A stretch of 64,000 bases of DNA, from the NCBI GenBank assembly GCA_016215105.1, contig JACRLJ010000052.1, forward strand, positions 1 through 64,000, given 5' to 3'. Under the pieces are notes generated by a model. It worked only from the letters and a program-made list of their open reading frames with translations, did not search any database and was not told the DNA's origin. Each line of letters starts with the position of its first letter. The stretch's first letter is position 1. The translations under genes were made by a program, and so were the position numbers. Positions 44,342 through 53,917 of this stretch are shown here, piece after piece. The stretch is from Candidatus Hydrogenedentota bacterium (GTDB taxonomy: Bacteria > Hydrogenedentota > Hydrogenedentia > Hydrogenedentales > SLHB01).

Positions 44342-45922
44342 CTAGCCGCGCGGGGATTGACGCCTGATGCCGAGCTTTCTCATGCGTCCGCGCAGCGTGC
44401 TGGGGTTGATCCCCAGGATGGCCGCAGCGCCGCGGGAACCCTCGATCATCCACGCGCTCGTTTCGAGTGTTCGAACGATATGGGTCCGCTCTACTTCATC
44501 CAGCGAATTCCCAGTCGAGACGGCTACGTCTTGCGGCGTTCTGAGCACACCTTCCGTCCGCGGCCCCACCGAGGCAAGAGTTTCAGATAGACGTAACTCA
44601 GAACCAGGGCTTGTAATCACGGCTCGCTCTACTATGTTCTCAAGTTCGCGGACATTTCCGGGCCAGTCGTAGGCCATGAAATCATTGATGACGGATGCGT
44701 GAATCGCAGTGATGGACTTTGCATGGCGCCGAGCGAATTTTTCGACTAGATGCTTTAGCAGGGCGGAAATGTCATCCTTGTGTTCACGGAGCGCTGGCAG
44801 CGCAAGAGGAATCAAGTTGAGCCGGTAGTAGAGGTCTTTTCGAAAGGCGCCTTTCTGGGCCTCTTCGGCGAGATTACGATGGGTGGCGGCGATGATACGG
44901 ACGTTGACCCGAGTAGTATGCGGGCTACCAACGCGCTCGAATTCGCCATCCTGTACGGCGCGCAGAAGTTTCGGCTGGAGTTCAAGCGGAAGGTCACCGA
45001 CCTCATCCAGGAAGAGCGTGCCTCCGTCGGCCAGCTCGAAACGGCCAATTTGGCTCGTAGCGCCCGTGAACGAGCCTCGCTCTCTTCCAAAGAGTTCGCT
45101 TTCGACCAGCGTGGCTGGAAGCGCCGAACAGTTGACTGTGACGAACGGCTTGTCCTTTCGAGGACTTCGCTTATGAATTGCCTTTGCAACCAAACCTTTT
45201 CCCGTGCCGGTCTCGCCGCACAGCAGCACTGTCGCGTCGGTGGGCGCCACTTGTTCCACCCGGAACAAGACTTGGCGCATTGCCGCGCTATCCCCAACAA
45301 TATCGTCGAATGTGGCTCGTCCCGCGAGTTCGCTTTGCAGGTAAACATTTTCGGCGGCAAGCCGATTCTTGAGTTTTTCGAGTTCTTCCAGCGCACTAGA
45401 TAGCATTGCTTCCGCCTGCTTTCGCTCGTCAATTTCATTTTCCAGTTGGAGCATCTTTCGCTCCAGACGGCGGAACAAGGCCTCGTTGTACTTCTGGAGT
45501 ACTCCAACTTCAGCGACCGGGGCAGAGTCCGCCTCGGCGTTCATGACGTGATCGCTCTCGACGAGAGTCTCCTGGATAATCTGAAGCAGTACTTCGGGCT
45601 GCTGGGGCTTCGTAAGAAAGCGGTCCGCTCCAAGACTCTTCGAGAATTCTTCGTCCTTGATGTCAGTGTAGGTGGCCGTGTAGAAGATGAAAGGGATCGA
45701 TCTCAGACGCGCGTCCGATTTCCACTGACGATAAAGCTCGAATCCATCCATCACCGGCATCAGGATGTCTGCAATGATCATGGCGGGAGGGGCGTTGCGC
45801 GCCAGTTCGAGCGCGACGGCGCCGTTTTCGGCGGACGCTACCTCGAAACCGTGAGACTTCAGAAGCGTCTCCAGTAGATACAGGTTCTGGCGCTGGTCGT
45901 CTACGATCAGGATGCGGGTCAT
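44342..45922 (-). CDS. NtrC-family sigma54-dependent response regulator
   Basis: 526 residues. Receiver domain (residues 1-120, RILIVDDQRQN, phospho-Asp in ADILMPVMDG), a coiled-coil linker (about 150-190), AAA+ domain with Walker A GETGTGKG, ESELFGRERGSFTGA, Walker B GGTLFLDEVGDLP and the arginine-finger region YRLNLIPL, then a Fis-type helix-turn-helix (GAAAILGINPSTLRGRMRKL). The sigma54-contact loop reads GSFTGA instead of the usual GAFTGA. Last gene of a three-gene signalling operon; its ATG overlaps the preceding stop (ATGA). It should activate sigma54 promoters, which I did not locate. Confidence 0.93.
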   Translation of the reverse strand: MTRILIVDDQRQNLYLLETLLKSHGFEVASAENGAVALELARNAPPAMIIADILMPVMDGFELYRQWKSDARLRSIPFIFYTATYTDIKDEEFSKSLGADRFLTKPQQPEVLLQIIQETLVESDHVMNAEADSAPVAEVGVLQKYNEALFRRLERKMLQLENEIDERKQAEAMLSSALEELEKLKNRLAAENVYLQSELAGRATFDDIVGDSAAMRQVLFRVEQVAPTDATVLLCGETGTGKGLVAKAIHKRSPRKDKPFVTVNCSALPATLVESELFGRERGSFTGATSQIGRFELADGGTLFLDEVGDLPLELQPKLLRAVQDGEFERVGSPHTTRVNVRIIAATHRNLAEEAQKGAFRKDLYYRLNLIPLALPALREHKDDISALLKHLVEKFARRHAKSITAIHASVINDFMAYDWPGNVRELENIVERAVITSPGSELRLSETLASVGPRTEGVLRTPQDVAVSTGNSLDEVERTHIVRTLETSAWMIEGSRGAAAILGINPSTLRGRMRKLGIRRQSPRG

Positions 45923-46311
45923 GTTATCTTTCCCCGGTCGGGCACGGCTTGAAGGTAGTGGACAACTTGCGCCATGAATGTATCGGGATTGATAGGCTTT
46001 TCGATGTAGCCATTGCACCCCGCTTCGATTGCCCGCTCCCGGTCTCCAGCCATGGCAAATGAAGTCAGCGCCACGATGGGAACGTTGCCTAGACTGGAAT
46101 TCGTTCGCAGGCGTCTCGCGACCGCGTATCCGTCCATGATGGGCAACTGGATGTCCAGAAGGATGAGGTCCAGCGACGACCTCGCCGCGATACCGATACC
46201 TTCCTGGCCTTCCCGCGCTTGGAGAACTTCATAGCCGTTGGTCTCCAACAAGAAGGTGACGAGATAAAGATTCTGTTCGTTATCCTCGATATAGAGAATC
46301 CGTCCACTCAT
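45919..46311 (-). CDS. Single-domain response regulator (CheY-like receiver)
   Basis: 130 residues, one receiver domain: RILYIEDNEQNLYLVTFLLE (acidic pair), phospho-Asp in DLILLDIQLPIMDG, VALTSFAMAGDRERA (Thr/Ser switch) and YIEKPINPDTF (conserved Lys). No output domain. The ATG at 46311 overlaps the kinase stop, and its own stop overlaps the next ATG. It may relay phosphate between the kinase and the NtrC-type regulator, or buffer it. Confidence 0.92.
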   Translation of the reverse strand: MSGRILYIEDNEQNLYLVTFLLETNGYEVLQAREGQEGIGIAARSSLDLILLDIQLPIMDGYAVARRLRTNSSLGNVPIVALTSFAMAGDRERAIEAGCNGYIEKPINPDTFMAQVVHYLQAVPDRGKIT

Positions 46312-49300
46312 GACGTGCCCCCTCCGATGGGAATCGTGAAGCTGACTACAGTACCCCGTCCCCATTCGCTTTCCGCCCAGATCTTCCCGCCGAGCCGTTC
46401 GACAAGTTTCTTGCAGATCGAAAGACCGAGTCCAGTTCCTTCATATTGCCGCGAGATCAGAGAGTCAACTTGCTGAAACGGCTTGAACAACAACTCCATG
46501 TTTTCCGGTCTGATTCCAATTCCAGTGTCAACGATTTGTATGATAACGTGTCCGTCCCGAGGCTCGCATTCTGTCCGAATGCTACCACGTTCGGTGAACT
46601 TGATGGCGTTGCTCAGCAGATTGAGCAGGACTTGTTCGACGCGCCGCCGGTCACTGGTTACGCAACTCACTTTCGGGTTGACAATGGCGTCTAGCGCCAA
46701 CTTCTTCTTTTCGGCAAGGGGCCTGGTTGTCTGAATAACCCTATCGATAAGGGCCCGGAGGTCGAATGAGTCCATGGAAATGTGCAACTGCCCGGCCTCG
46801 ATCTTTGAAATATCCAAGATGTCGTTGATTAGGCTTAGCAGATGCCCCGAACTGTCCCGCACCATGCCTAGTTGCTTCTTCTGTTCCGGGTTCAATGGGC
46901 CCACGAGTTCCTGATGTAATATCCCCGCGAAACCGATAATCGAATTCAATGGCGTACGCAATTCGTGAGACATGGTAGCCAAGAACGCTGATTTTAGCCG
47001 GTCAGCGGCTTCGGCTTCATCTTTGGCTAACGCCAATTCGCTCATCGTGGTGCGGAGCTTCTCCTCCAGACGTTTGCGTTCGGTAAGGTCAAACACAGTC
47101 GTCCGGCTCATGACGTAATCACCCGCCGAATTCTTGATTGCAGTGGAGTTGACGACGACTGGCAGCAAAGAGCCGTCCTTTCGGACAATCGTGAACTCGA
47201 CGTCCTTGGCCCAACCACGCTCTTTGAATTCGGAGAAACTCGTGCAAAATGCCTTGCGGCTTTCCGCAGTCATAATGTCACCAAATTTCTTATTCTGTTC
47301 TATCTCCTCGCGAGAGTATCCCAGCCATCGCAGTTCCGTATCGTTAATATGAATGAACGTTCCGTCACCGTCCAGCGAATGATATCCGCAAGGGGCATGA
47401 TCGTACAGATCGTGTATGGTATCCGCATATTCCTGGAGTTTCTTCTCGGCAAGCCTGCGCTCGACAAGTTCACGCTGCAATTGCGCGTTAATGTTGTCCA
47501 ACTCAGCGGTTCTCGCCCGAACCATTTCCTCCAGGTGGCCTCGGTATCGCGCCAACTCATCCTCGGCGCGCTTCTGGTCGGTAATATCCCAGAATATCCC
47601 GAGCACCCCGATTACCGTTCCCGCTGAATTGCGAACGGGCGCTTTTGTTGTGTGAATCCATCGCTCTTCTCCATCCAGGAGGTATATTTCCTCAACTTCG
47701 GCAAGCTGTCCGCTGGTGATGACTGCCTGATCGTCCTTGCGGTAATTCTCTGCAAGCTCTATCGGAAAGAAATCAAAATCCGACTTTCCCGCGATACTGT
47801 CGGGAGAGAGCTTCAAGTCTGCGGCAAACCGCTCGTTGCAGGAGACGTAGCGAAGCTCGCAATCCTTGATGTAGATGCGCTGCGGTACGTTTTCGACAAG
47901 GTTCCTATACTTAGACTCACTTTCACGCAGCGCTGACTCCGTCCGTGCCCGCATCTGAATCTCTTCTCGCATTGAGGTATTGGCTTCGGTGACTTCACGA
48001 GTGCGCTCCGCAACCAAGTACTCAAGATTCTCCAGGGTTGTCCTTAGCGTTTCTTCTGCATTCTTTCTGTTGGTGATGTCGGTCGCGACGCCTTTGATAT
48101 CGACCACTCGGCCGTCTTCAAACGACGCATGACACGACACGCGCAGCCACTGAATCACGCCGCAGCGGGCTACAAAGCGGTACTCGTCACTAAGATCGCC
48201 TTGCCGGGCCAAATTGGCAAGGTGGTCCTGAAAACGCGCGCGATCCCGCGGGTCCATAAGATTGGAGACCGGTTGTCCAACGACATCACTCGGGCAATAT
48301 CCAAGCACGCGTTCGATTCCCGGGCTAACGTAAGCAATAATCGCTTCAGGCGATAGAGAAAAGATGATTTCGCTGATCGTGTCCAGGATAGTACGGTGTT
48401 TTGTTTCTGACTCTGCCAGCAGTCTGTGTTTTCGGACCCAGGCGGCGCTCAATGCGACAACGACGAGCGCCAGTCCTCCCACGGGAAGGTAGAATGCAGG
48501 AGAACTCCAGAAAGGCCCCAGGACTTCGAATGATACCTCGGACGGAACGACTTGCGTGTTTCTGTCGAGATTCACGGCGCGCAATTGCAGGGCATAGCGG
48601 TCGGGCGCTAGCCGGGGCGCGACAACCACGGTCTCAGCGCTCCAAGGGGACCAGGCGGACCAGGAGGACGCAGCCAAACTGTCCTTTTCAAGCAGGATAC
48701 GCCACGAGAACCGCAAGTCCGCGTCTTCGGTCAGGTTCCACTTGTCCTTGCCAGAAAACTTGAAGATACCGCGATCACCCGGCGCCACCGACTTTGGGGA
48801 ATGCTCAATCTTTGGCGCCGGACAGCCCGGATTGGGCCGGTAGCGAAAAGGGCCTGCCCCCGCGACGAAGGCCCACACCGTTCCCTCGGGATCTTCCCCC
48901 AAGTAGCGGACCCGTCCCTCGGCGATACCGCTTTCCGGTCCGTAATCCAGCCACAAGCCATCCATATAGGATGAAATTCCGGAGCCGCGGTGTCCCGTCC
49001 AGATCATACCGTTCTGACACTGCAAGAGCGCGGAGAGCTGGCTGAATGAAGCGCCTTCGAACGAACATACTCGTCTGGGGTGGTCGTCGCTGAATGAGAG
49101 TATTCCGAGATCGGCGATGCCCAGTAGCACGGTGTCGTCTTGGGCTTCAGTAATCACCTCTAGGGATCTCGACTGTTTGGCGAGTGGCCCCTCTCCGAGC
49201 GAGGTCCAAATTCCACCCTTGCATCGCTCGGCGTCTTCTGGCCAAATTGCCCACAGCGTTCCCGAGTGATCTTCCATCAAAGAGCTTGGACTGTCTATCG

Positions 49301-50726
49301 GGTGCTCGCGAATGCTGGACCATGCGCCGTCGGTGAACTCATAGATGTGTCTAGAGCCGCACAGGAACAAGCGCCCCGTGGGACCGCAATACACACTGGG
49401 AGTACTTTCAAGATGTGGCAGAGTCAGTGAGCGTAACGCAGTACTCGAACCGAGGGATACTTCGACCAATCGTTCCTTGAACAACACCCAGCACCTATCA
49501 TCACGCGGGCGGCTCATGCCGAGGCACACTTCTCCCCTTTCACCCAAGGAAACGAGGCTTTTCCAGTGATTCTCTTCCCAGCGGTATATCGTTCCCCCGA
49601 TATCGACGGTTACCGGCGAGAACTCTGGTTCGGCATAGATGCAGATCGAAACGATGGACGCCCCTTTTTCGTCGGAGTTGCACAAACTCCAGACGGTATC
49701 CGTTATCCGGCATGCGCCGGACCGTGTACCCACCCAGACTTCGTTAGGACCAGTGCATAGTATCGAGTTCACCAAACCGACGTCGGCCTTGGAATTTGGA
49801 CCTACGCTTCGCCATCCCCATCGCCCGTCATAAGAGCGCAAGCCCTTATCCGTTCCGACCCATAGGGTATCCCTGGTTCCAGCTCCTAGAGACGTGATGG
49901 TCTCGCCCAACCCGTGAATCACCGTTCGTTGGCCGTTCTCGTACCGAACCAAGTCCCTGCCCCCCGCGGCCCAGACGGCGCCGTCGGTAGTCCGAGTCAG
50001 AGTTAGCCCATGCATCCGTTCCTCGGCTTCCTCCCACACGAGGCGCCAATCATCCGCGCCATACGTCACGATGCCCACGTCACGAAGACCTACCCAGACT
50101 TCTTTGTTTGGCAGTGGAAGCACATCTGTAATGCTGGGGCTACTGGCGAAGCGCTCCAATCCCGGCACAACGGACCACACCCCGTCGGGATCCGCGCCCG
50201 GCGCCGTAAGTGAAAAAGGGGCATACTGCGGTGAACTTGGAGCGAATTGAACAATTTGCGATCTGGCCGTGATAAACCAGATGGCGCCGTTGGATAGCTG
50301 GCAAGTTTGAAAGATGGACGGTCTATCCAGTCCCGGAAGTCCAGTACTGACGATGCGCCATTGCCCCGCGTTGAAATAGGCGATACCCTCTGAAGAACCG
50401 CACCAGAGTCGGTTTCCAACGTCAAGGAGCAATGCCCGAACGTCGTTTGTGGGCAACCCGCTCTCTTCTTGATACGAAGTCCACGTATAGCCATCCGCCC
50501 GTGCGATTCCCCGTCCCCAGCATGCGAACCAGACATTTCCATCGGGCGTCTTCGCGATGCTTCGAACGACCTCTCCCGCCAGACCGTCGCTCGGCAAGAA
50601 TACCTGGACGTGTTTGGAAAAGTCGGCCTGAATAGCTGATTCCGCGCCGAGACTAACTTGGGAAATGAGTTGCGCCAAGAGTAACACTAGGCCGAAGCGA
50701 AGCATACTGCTGTCTTCAGGGTGCAT
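46308..50726 (-). CDS. Giant sensor histidine kinase: periplasmic propeller, three PAS domains, HisKA/HATPase
   Basis: 1472 residues. Signal peptide (MLRFGLVLLLAQLISQVSLG); periplasmic two-bladed-type Reg_prop repeats (about 40-640: GLAGEVVRSIAKTPDGNVWF, GLPTNDVRALLLD and many NxVWVG units); Y_Y_Y-like Ig domain; membrane helix near 735-755; PAS 1 (TILDTISEIIFSLSPEAIIA), PAS 2 (RIYIKDCELRYVSCNERF), PAS 3 (GYHSLDGDGTFIHINDTEL); HisKA with SHELRTPLNS; HATPase with NLLSNAIKFTE, DTGIGI and GTGLGLSICK. The outer part is like the sensors of glycan-use hybrid two-component systems in Bacteroidetes, but here the regulators are separate genes. Start 50726 follows GGAAGG; the Met seven codons in is also possible. 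Confidence 0.95.
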   Translation of the reverse strand: MHPEDSSMLRFGLVLLLAQLISQVSLGAESAIQADFSKHVQVFLPSDGLAGEVVRSIAKTPDGNVWFACWGRGIARADGYTWTSYQEESGLPTNDVRALLLDVGNRLWCGSSEGIAYFNAGQWRIVSTGLPGLDRPSIFQTCQLSNGAIWFITARSQIVQFAPSSPQYAPFSLTAPGADPDGVWSVVPGLERFASSPSITDVLPLPNKEVWVGLRDVGIVTYGADDWRLVWEEAEERMHGLTLTRTTDGAVWAAGGRDLVRYENGQRTVIHGLGETITSLGAGTRDTLWVGTDKGLRSYDGRWGWRSVGPNSKADVGLVNSILCTGPNEVWVGTRSGACRITDTVWSLCNSDEKGASIVSICIYAEPEFSPVTVDIGGTIYRWEENHWKSLVSLGERGEVCLGMSRPRDDRCWVLFKERLVEVSLGSSTALRSLTLPHLESTPSVYCGPTGRLFLCGSRHIYEFTDGAWSSIREHPIDSPSSLMEDHSGTLWAIWPEDAERCKGGIWTSLGEGPLAKQSRSLEVITEAQDDTVLLGIADLGILSFSDDHPRRVCSFEGASFSQLSALLQCQNGMIWTGHRGSGISSYMDGLWLDYGPESGIAEGRVRYLGEDPEGTVWAFVAGAGPFRYRPNPGCPAPKIEHSPKSVAPGDRGIFKFSGKDKWNLTEDADLRFSWRILLEKDSLAASSWSAWSPWSAETVVVAPRLAPDRYALQLRAVNLDRNTQVVPSEVSFEVLGPFWSSPAFYLPVGGLALVVVALSAAWVRKHRLLAESETKHRTILDTISEIIFSLSPEAIIAYVSPGIERVLGYCPSDVVGQPVSNLMDPRDRARFQDHLANLARQGDLSDEYRFVARCGVIQWLRVSCHASFEDGRVVDIKGVATDITNRKNAEETLRTTLENLEYLVAERTREVTEANTSMREEIQMRARTESALRESESKYRNLVENVPQRIYIKDCELRYVSCNERFAADLKLSPDSIAGKSDFDFFPIELAENYRKDDQAVITSGQLAEVEEIYLLDGEERWIHTTKAPVRNSAGTVIGVLGIFWDITDQKRAEDELARYRGHLEEMVRARTAELDNINAQLQRELVERRLAEKKLQEYADTIHDLYDHAPCGYHSLDGDGTFIHINDTELRWLGYSREEIEQNKKFGDIMTAESRKAFCTSFSEFKERGWAKDVEFTIVRKDGSLLPVVVNSTAIKNSAGDYVMSRTTVFDLTERKRLEEKLRTTMSELALAKDEAEAADRLKSAFLATMSHELRTPLNSIIGFAGILHQELVGPLNPEQKKQLGMVRDSSGHLLSLINDILDISKIEAGQLHISMDSFDLRALIDRVIQTTRPLAEKKKLALDAIVNPKVSCVTSDRRRVEQVLLNLLSNAIKFTERGSIRTECEPRDGHVIIQIVDTGIGIRPENMELLFKPFQQVDSLISRQYEGTGLGLSICKKLVERLGGKIWAESEWGRGTVVSFTIPIGGGTS

Positions 50727-51132
50727 GCCCTATGCCTTCCGAAAGAGTCGCGCTATCGCGCATATACGCCAAGAAGAACTCTTATGTGCACGGCGATGAA
50801 CATCCCTTCCTGTTGTCCGTAGAAAACACCGCGTACAATTCCCCGAAGGCCAATCTGGGATGATTTGGTGCTTCCGGCCCCAAGTATCCCCACATCGCGG
50901 GGACTCGTCAAGTACTATCCAGACCCGCAACCGGGTCGAAAAGACACGGATACGTCACAGCGGCGGCGTCATGACAGGCAACTGGAGTGGCCAGATTGTT
51001 GATATTCCAGAAACAGGAGTCGTCCCGGCGGTACGCCCAGGAGCGCAGATACATCGAACGCGACGATAGGGAGGATGAGAAAGAAGTGACCGACGGTTAG
51101 CTTTGTAGTTCTTCTCGCCAACAGGTTGTGCG
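50727..51132. other. Intergenic region before the integrated element
   Basis: About 400 bases upstream of the kinase gene, up to the tRNA fragment. Only very short frames are present, the best being a charged 37-residue one opening with a GTG near 50980 (ending DREDEKEVTDG), which has no ribosome site. Nothing here is firmly supported. Confidence 0.5.
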
Positions 51133-51179
51133 TGGTGGAGGTGAGGGGGATCGAACCCCTGACCTCTGCATTGCGAATG
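51133..51179 (-). tRNA. 3' fragment of tRNA-Ala(CGC): attachment site of the integrated element
   Basis: On the minus strand the sequence reads anticodon loop TTCGCAA, stem TGCAG, variable loop, T arm with GGTTCGATC, acceptor CACCTCC, A and CCA. The 5' half (D arm, 5' acceptor and CTGCA stem) is absent; unrelated DNA follows instead. The break sits in the anticodon stem-loop, a favoured crossover point of tyrosine integrases. An integrase gene starts 181 bases away. So this is the displaced 3' half left by insertion, and a restored full tRNA-Ala(CGC) gene should lie at the far end of the element, beyond base 64000 (inference). Confidence 0.85.
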
Positions 51180-51274
51180 TGATTCTACGCGAAATCGAGC
51201 GAAAACCAACCACCGTTGCCGCCGGGTAGAATCCCCTAATTTCCTAGGTAATTAACGTGATTTCTGCTTTTCGC

Positions 51275-51304
51275 TTGACTTCTTAGCAAATATCCGAATA
51301 TAAT
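51275..51304 (+). promoter_or_regulatory. Promoter of the integrase gene
   Basis: TTGACT (51275-51280), 18 bases, TATAAT (51299-51304). Just downstream lie two tggtcaca repeats, which could bind a regulator or the integrase itself. Confidence 0.75.
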
Positions 51305-51310
51305 ACGCCT

Positions 51311-51329
51311 TGGTCACAGCGTGGTCACA
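51311..51329 (+). repeat. Direct repeat tggtcaca x2, 11-base period
   Basis: tggtcaca at 51311-51318 and 51322-51329, one helical turn apart, between the -10 box and the integrase ATG. Possible arm-type integrase site or operator. Confidence 0.5.
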
Positions 51330-51359
51330 ATCCAACCCCAACCACTGAGGGAGGGAACC

Positions 51360-52685
51360 ATGAAAGCAAAACTGGTACGCCGAACGGTTGACGCCCTAAA
51401 GCCCGGCAAGGAGCGGTATGACGTGTTTGACTCTGCGCTGCCCGGCTTCAAGTTGCGGGTCTCGCCGACCGGGAAGATGGTCTACCTGCTTCGGTTCAAG
51501 AGCCCCAACACTGGGTTGTGGACCCAGATGACCATTGGGGATGCGGCCGGCATAACCCCGGAGCAGGCGCGCAACGCGGCCAAGGCCTCACTTCGTATCG
51601 TTGCAGAGGGGCGCGACCCATTGGTTGAGAAGCGCGCGAAGCACGCCGAAGCTGCGGCCATGCCAACTCTCGGCGAATTCCTGGACGGAGAGTACGGGGT
51701 CGAGGTAAAGCATTCACGTAAGTCCGGCGAGGCCACCGTGGCGCGGTTGAAATCGACATTTAAGTCCTTCCTCAAGCGCCCTCTGAGCGGGATAGTACTG
51801 CGCGATGTTGAGAAGTGGCGCGTTGACCGGCTTAAGGACGGACGGGCGGTTACCACCGTCAACCGCGACGCGGCGGCGTTAAGAGCGTGTCTTTCCAAAG
51901 CGGTGGACCGGGACATTCTGCCGGCGCACCCGCTGCGCAAGTTCAAGCTGATGAAGATTGACCGGGCGCCGAAGGTCCGGTACTTGGGGACGATGACTGT
52001 TGACGGCAAAGAGGTGAGCGAGGAAGAAGCGTTGATGAAGGCCCTGGACACCCGCGAGGCCGAAATGGCCAACAAACGCGAGAACTACAACGTCTGGGCG
52101 CAGGAACGGGACTACCCGGAGCGGCCAAATCTGACGCACGCTGCGTTTTCCGACTACCTCAAACCGTTGGTTCTGACGCTGGTCCACACGGGCATGCGCC
52201 GCGGGGAAGCGTTCAATCTGGAATGGAAGGATGTGGATCTCGAGGCCCTACACCCGGCGCTGACGGTTCGTGGCGAATCTGCGAAGTCCGGGACGACCCG
52301 CGTTATCCCGCTGAACACCGTCGCGGTGGACGTCTTGAAGAAGTGGCGAAAACAAACGGGTGGCGTGGGGCTGGTGTTCAGGAGCCCCAAGGGCGGCGGC
52401 CGTATGGACAACGTTCAAACCGCATGGGAATCCCTCTTGACGGACGCGGGCATAAAGAACTTCCGCCTTCACGACTTGCGCCATACATTCGCGTCCAAGT
52501 TGGTCATGGCGGGCGTAGATCTGAACACCGTGCGGGAACTGTTGGGCCACGGCAGCATCGCCATGACTTTGAGGTACGCGCACCTGGGGCCACAGACGAA
52601 GGCGCTGGCCGTCGAGAAGATCGTAGCGTCGCGCAAGGCCGGTACAGTGATACCATTCACGGAGCCAAAGAAGCAGAATCGCTAG
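51360..52685 (+). CDS. Tyrosine site-specific integrase (DUF4102-type N-terminus)
   Basis: 441 residues from an ATG preceded by GGGAGGG. N-terminal arm-binding domain (VRRTVDALKPGKERYDVFDS, DSALPGFKLRVSPTGK), a SAM-like core-binding domain (about 95-190), then the catalytic domain with Arg280 (GMRRGEAF), His371 and Arg374 (HDLRHT), His397 (LGHGS) and Tyr406 (LRYAHL). The set R-H-x2-R-H-Y is complete, so it should be active. An insertion near residues 205-245 between the core domain and the first catalytic strand is longer than usual. It lies beside the tRNA-Ala fragment that it most likely recombined. Confidence 0.95.
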   Translation: MKAKLVRRTVDALKPGKERYDVFDSALPGFKLRVSPTGKMVYLLRFKSPNTGLWTQMTIGDAAGITPEQARNAAKASLRIVAEGRDPLVEKRAKHAEAAAMPTLGEFLDGEYGVEVKHSRKSGEATVARLKSTFKSFLKRPLSGIVLRDVEKWRVDRLKDGRAVTTVNRDAAALRACLSKAVDRDILPAHPLRKFKLMKIDRAPKVRYLGTMTVDGKEVSEEEALMKALDTREAEMANKRENYNVWAQERDYPERPNLTHAAFSDYLKPLVLTLVHTGMRRGEAFNLEWKDVDLEALHPALTVRGESAKSGTTRVIPLNTVAVDVLKKWRKQTGGVGLVFRSPKGGGRMDNVQTAWESLLTDAGIKNFRLHDLRHTFASKLVMAGVDLNTVRELLGHGSIAMTLRYAHLGPQTKALAVEKIVASRKAGTVIPFTEPKKQNR

Positions 52686-52789
52686 GATAGTCTTACACTC
52701 GCCGGGGCTAGGCTGATCCCCGAACACCGCGAACCCTACGCGGCTGCCCCGGCGCCAAATTCACCATAGGGGCACGAAGGGAAGTGCGT

Positions 52790-53425
52790 ATGCCTCCGAA
52801 GAATTCAAAACCAACAGCGAAAAAGCCTCAAGTCAAATCACATACACGCCAGCGCAAAAACGCACCCACCGACACCGAAGCCAAGTGCAACACTTTGAAA
52901 GCCGCGCTCGACGCTGAGAAAGTTGTGTCAGGCTTAGAGGTTGACGCGACCATGGTGGACGAGCGTACCCAACACCTTGTACGGGCGCGTCTGCAACTGG
53001 AAAGCGTCATCAGCTTTGTGCGTCATAGGATGTGGCCGATGGCAGTATTGCGCCTACTTGACTTCACTGTGTCGGTAGCAGAGGCCGACCGGCTATTTGA
53101 AAGGGCATTGCTGTGGAATGATATCGAGGTGGGGGCTAAACAGCGGTTCAGTTCATTGAAGAAGTTAGTCGCGGCGAAGGAGGGAAAGCGGGCCAAGGTG
53201 GACGATCGACGGAAGAAATCCGTCCCCATGTGGTTGGATATAATGCAGACGAGGTTTAGGAATCAACGGAAGAGCCGTACAAAGGCCGCAAGGGTAGTGG
53301 CCAAAACGCTTAACAAGGAGTCTGGCGCAGACGAGAAGAAGGTATCCTTCTACTCCATCATCAGCGATGTGAAGAGTGAAGGGCGGTGGGATATTGTCGC
53401 GCCTACGAACGTAGTGACGCCGTAA
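52790..53425 (+). CDS. Hypothetical basic helical protein of the element
   Basis: 211 residues; the ATG at 52790 has AAGGGA seven bases upstream. Residues 1-35 are very basic and disordered (SKPTAKKPQVKSHTRQRKNA). A helical part follows (EAKCNTLKAALDAEKVVSGL, RTQHLVRARLQLESVISFVR), with a further basic C-terminal half (KAARVVAKTLNKESGADEKK). The charge pattern suggests nucleic-acid binding. I recognise no family. Position between integrase and the AlpA-like gene fits an accessory recombination or replication protein. Confidence 0.65.
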   Translation: MPPKNSKPTAKKPQVKSHTRQRKNAPTDTEAKCNTLKAALDAEKVVSGLEVDATMVDERTQHLVRARLQLESVISFVRHRMWPMAVLRLLDFTVSVAEADRLFERALLWNDIEVGAKQRFSSLKKLVAAKEGKRAKVDDRRKKSVPMWLDIMQTRFRNQRKSRTKAARVVAKTLNKESGADEKKVSFYSIISDVKSEGRWDIVAPTNVVTP

Positions 53426-53427
53426 AA

Positions 53428-53693
53428 AAACCGTTCCAGCGCCGTAAGTACGGAACCGGAACGGGAAAAAACGGGACCACCCGCACCCAATCATACGAAT
53501 AACCGATCTGGTTCCCGCGAAAGCGGGAACGGTGTGTATGGTTCCGAAATGAGAATATCCTATAGGTAGTTCCCACAAAAACGGGAGTATCCTACAGGAA
53601 ACCCCCGTAAACAGCCACAAATCGCTATACATTCCCCGCGATATCTGTGATCCTAATGCGTCATTAGTTCACGACAGGAAAGGATCACAATCG
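53428..53693. repeat. Repeat-rich control region of the element (origin-like)
   Basis: Contains a perfect hairpin gttcccgc-gaaa-gcgggaac (53511-53530), paired arms ccgttcc/ggaacgg (53431-53463), two direct repeats tatccta(t/c)agg exactly 32 bases apart (53556 and 53588), a small hairpin ctaatg-cgt-cattag, and arms gtgatcct/aggatcac bracketing the last 40 bases before the HTH gene. Such clustering upstream of excision and replication genes suggests regulator or replication-protein sites (inference). Confidence 0.55.
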
Positions 53694-53906
53694 ATGACGA
53701 CCGAACGAAACGAACTTCCCGACACGCTCCGAATGGTTTCGCCTAGCGACGCCGCGAAGATCTTGAACGTGGCGCCAATCACCCTCGCCAAGTGGCGATG
53801 CACCAAAACAGGACCACAGATACCATATACGAAATACGGCCGCTATGTGCGCTATAGTATTAGAGACCTAGTTCAGTTTCTTGAGTCCAACAAGGTCACG
53901 GGCTGA
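53694..53906 (+). CDS. AlpA/excisionase-like MerR-type HTH protein
   Basis: 70 residues: LRMVSPSDAAKILNVAPITLAKWRC, then YTKYGRYVRYSIRDLVQFLE, the winged HTH_17 pattern of excisionases and AlpA regulators (helix-turn-helix, then wing with YRxxDL-like end). It lies between the integrase-side region and the primase gene, where elements of this type encode their excision/induction switch. The ATG is preceded by GGAAAGGATC. Confidence 0.88.
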   Translation: MTTERNELPDTLRMVSPSDAAKILNVAPITLAKWRCTKTGPQIPYTKYGRYVRYSIRDLVQFLESNKVTG

Positions 53907-53917
53907 CGGGGGTTCGC

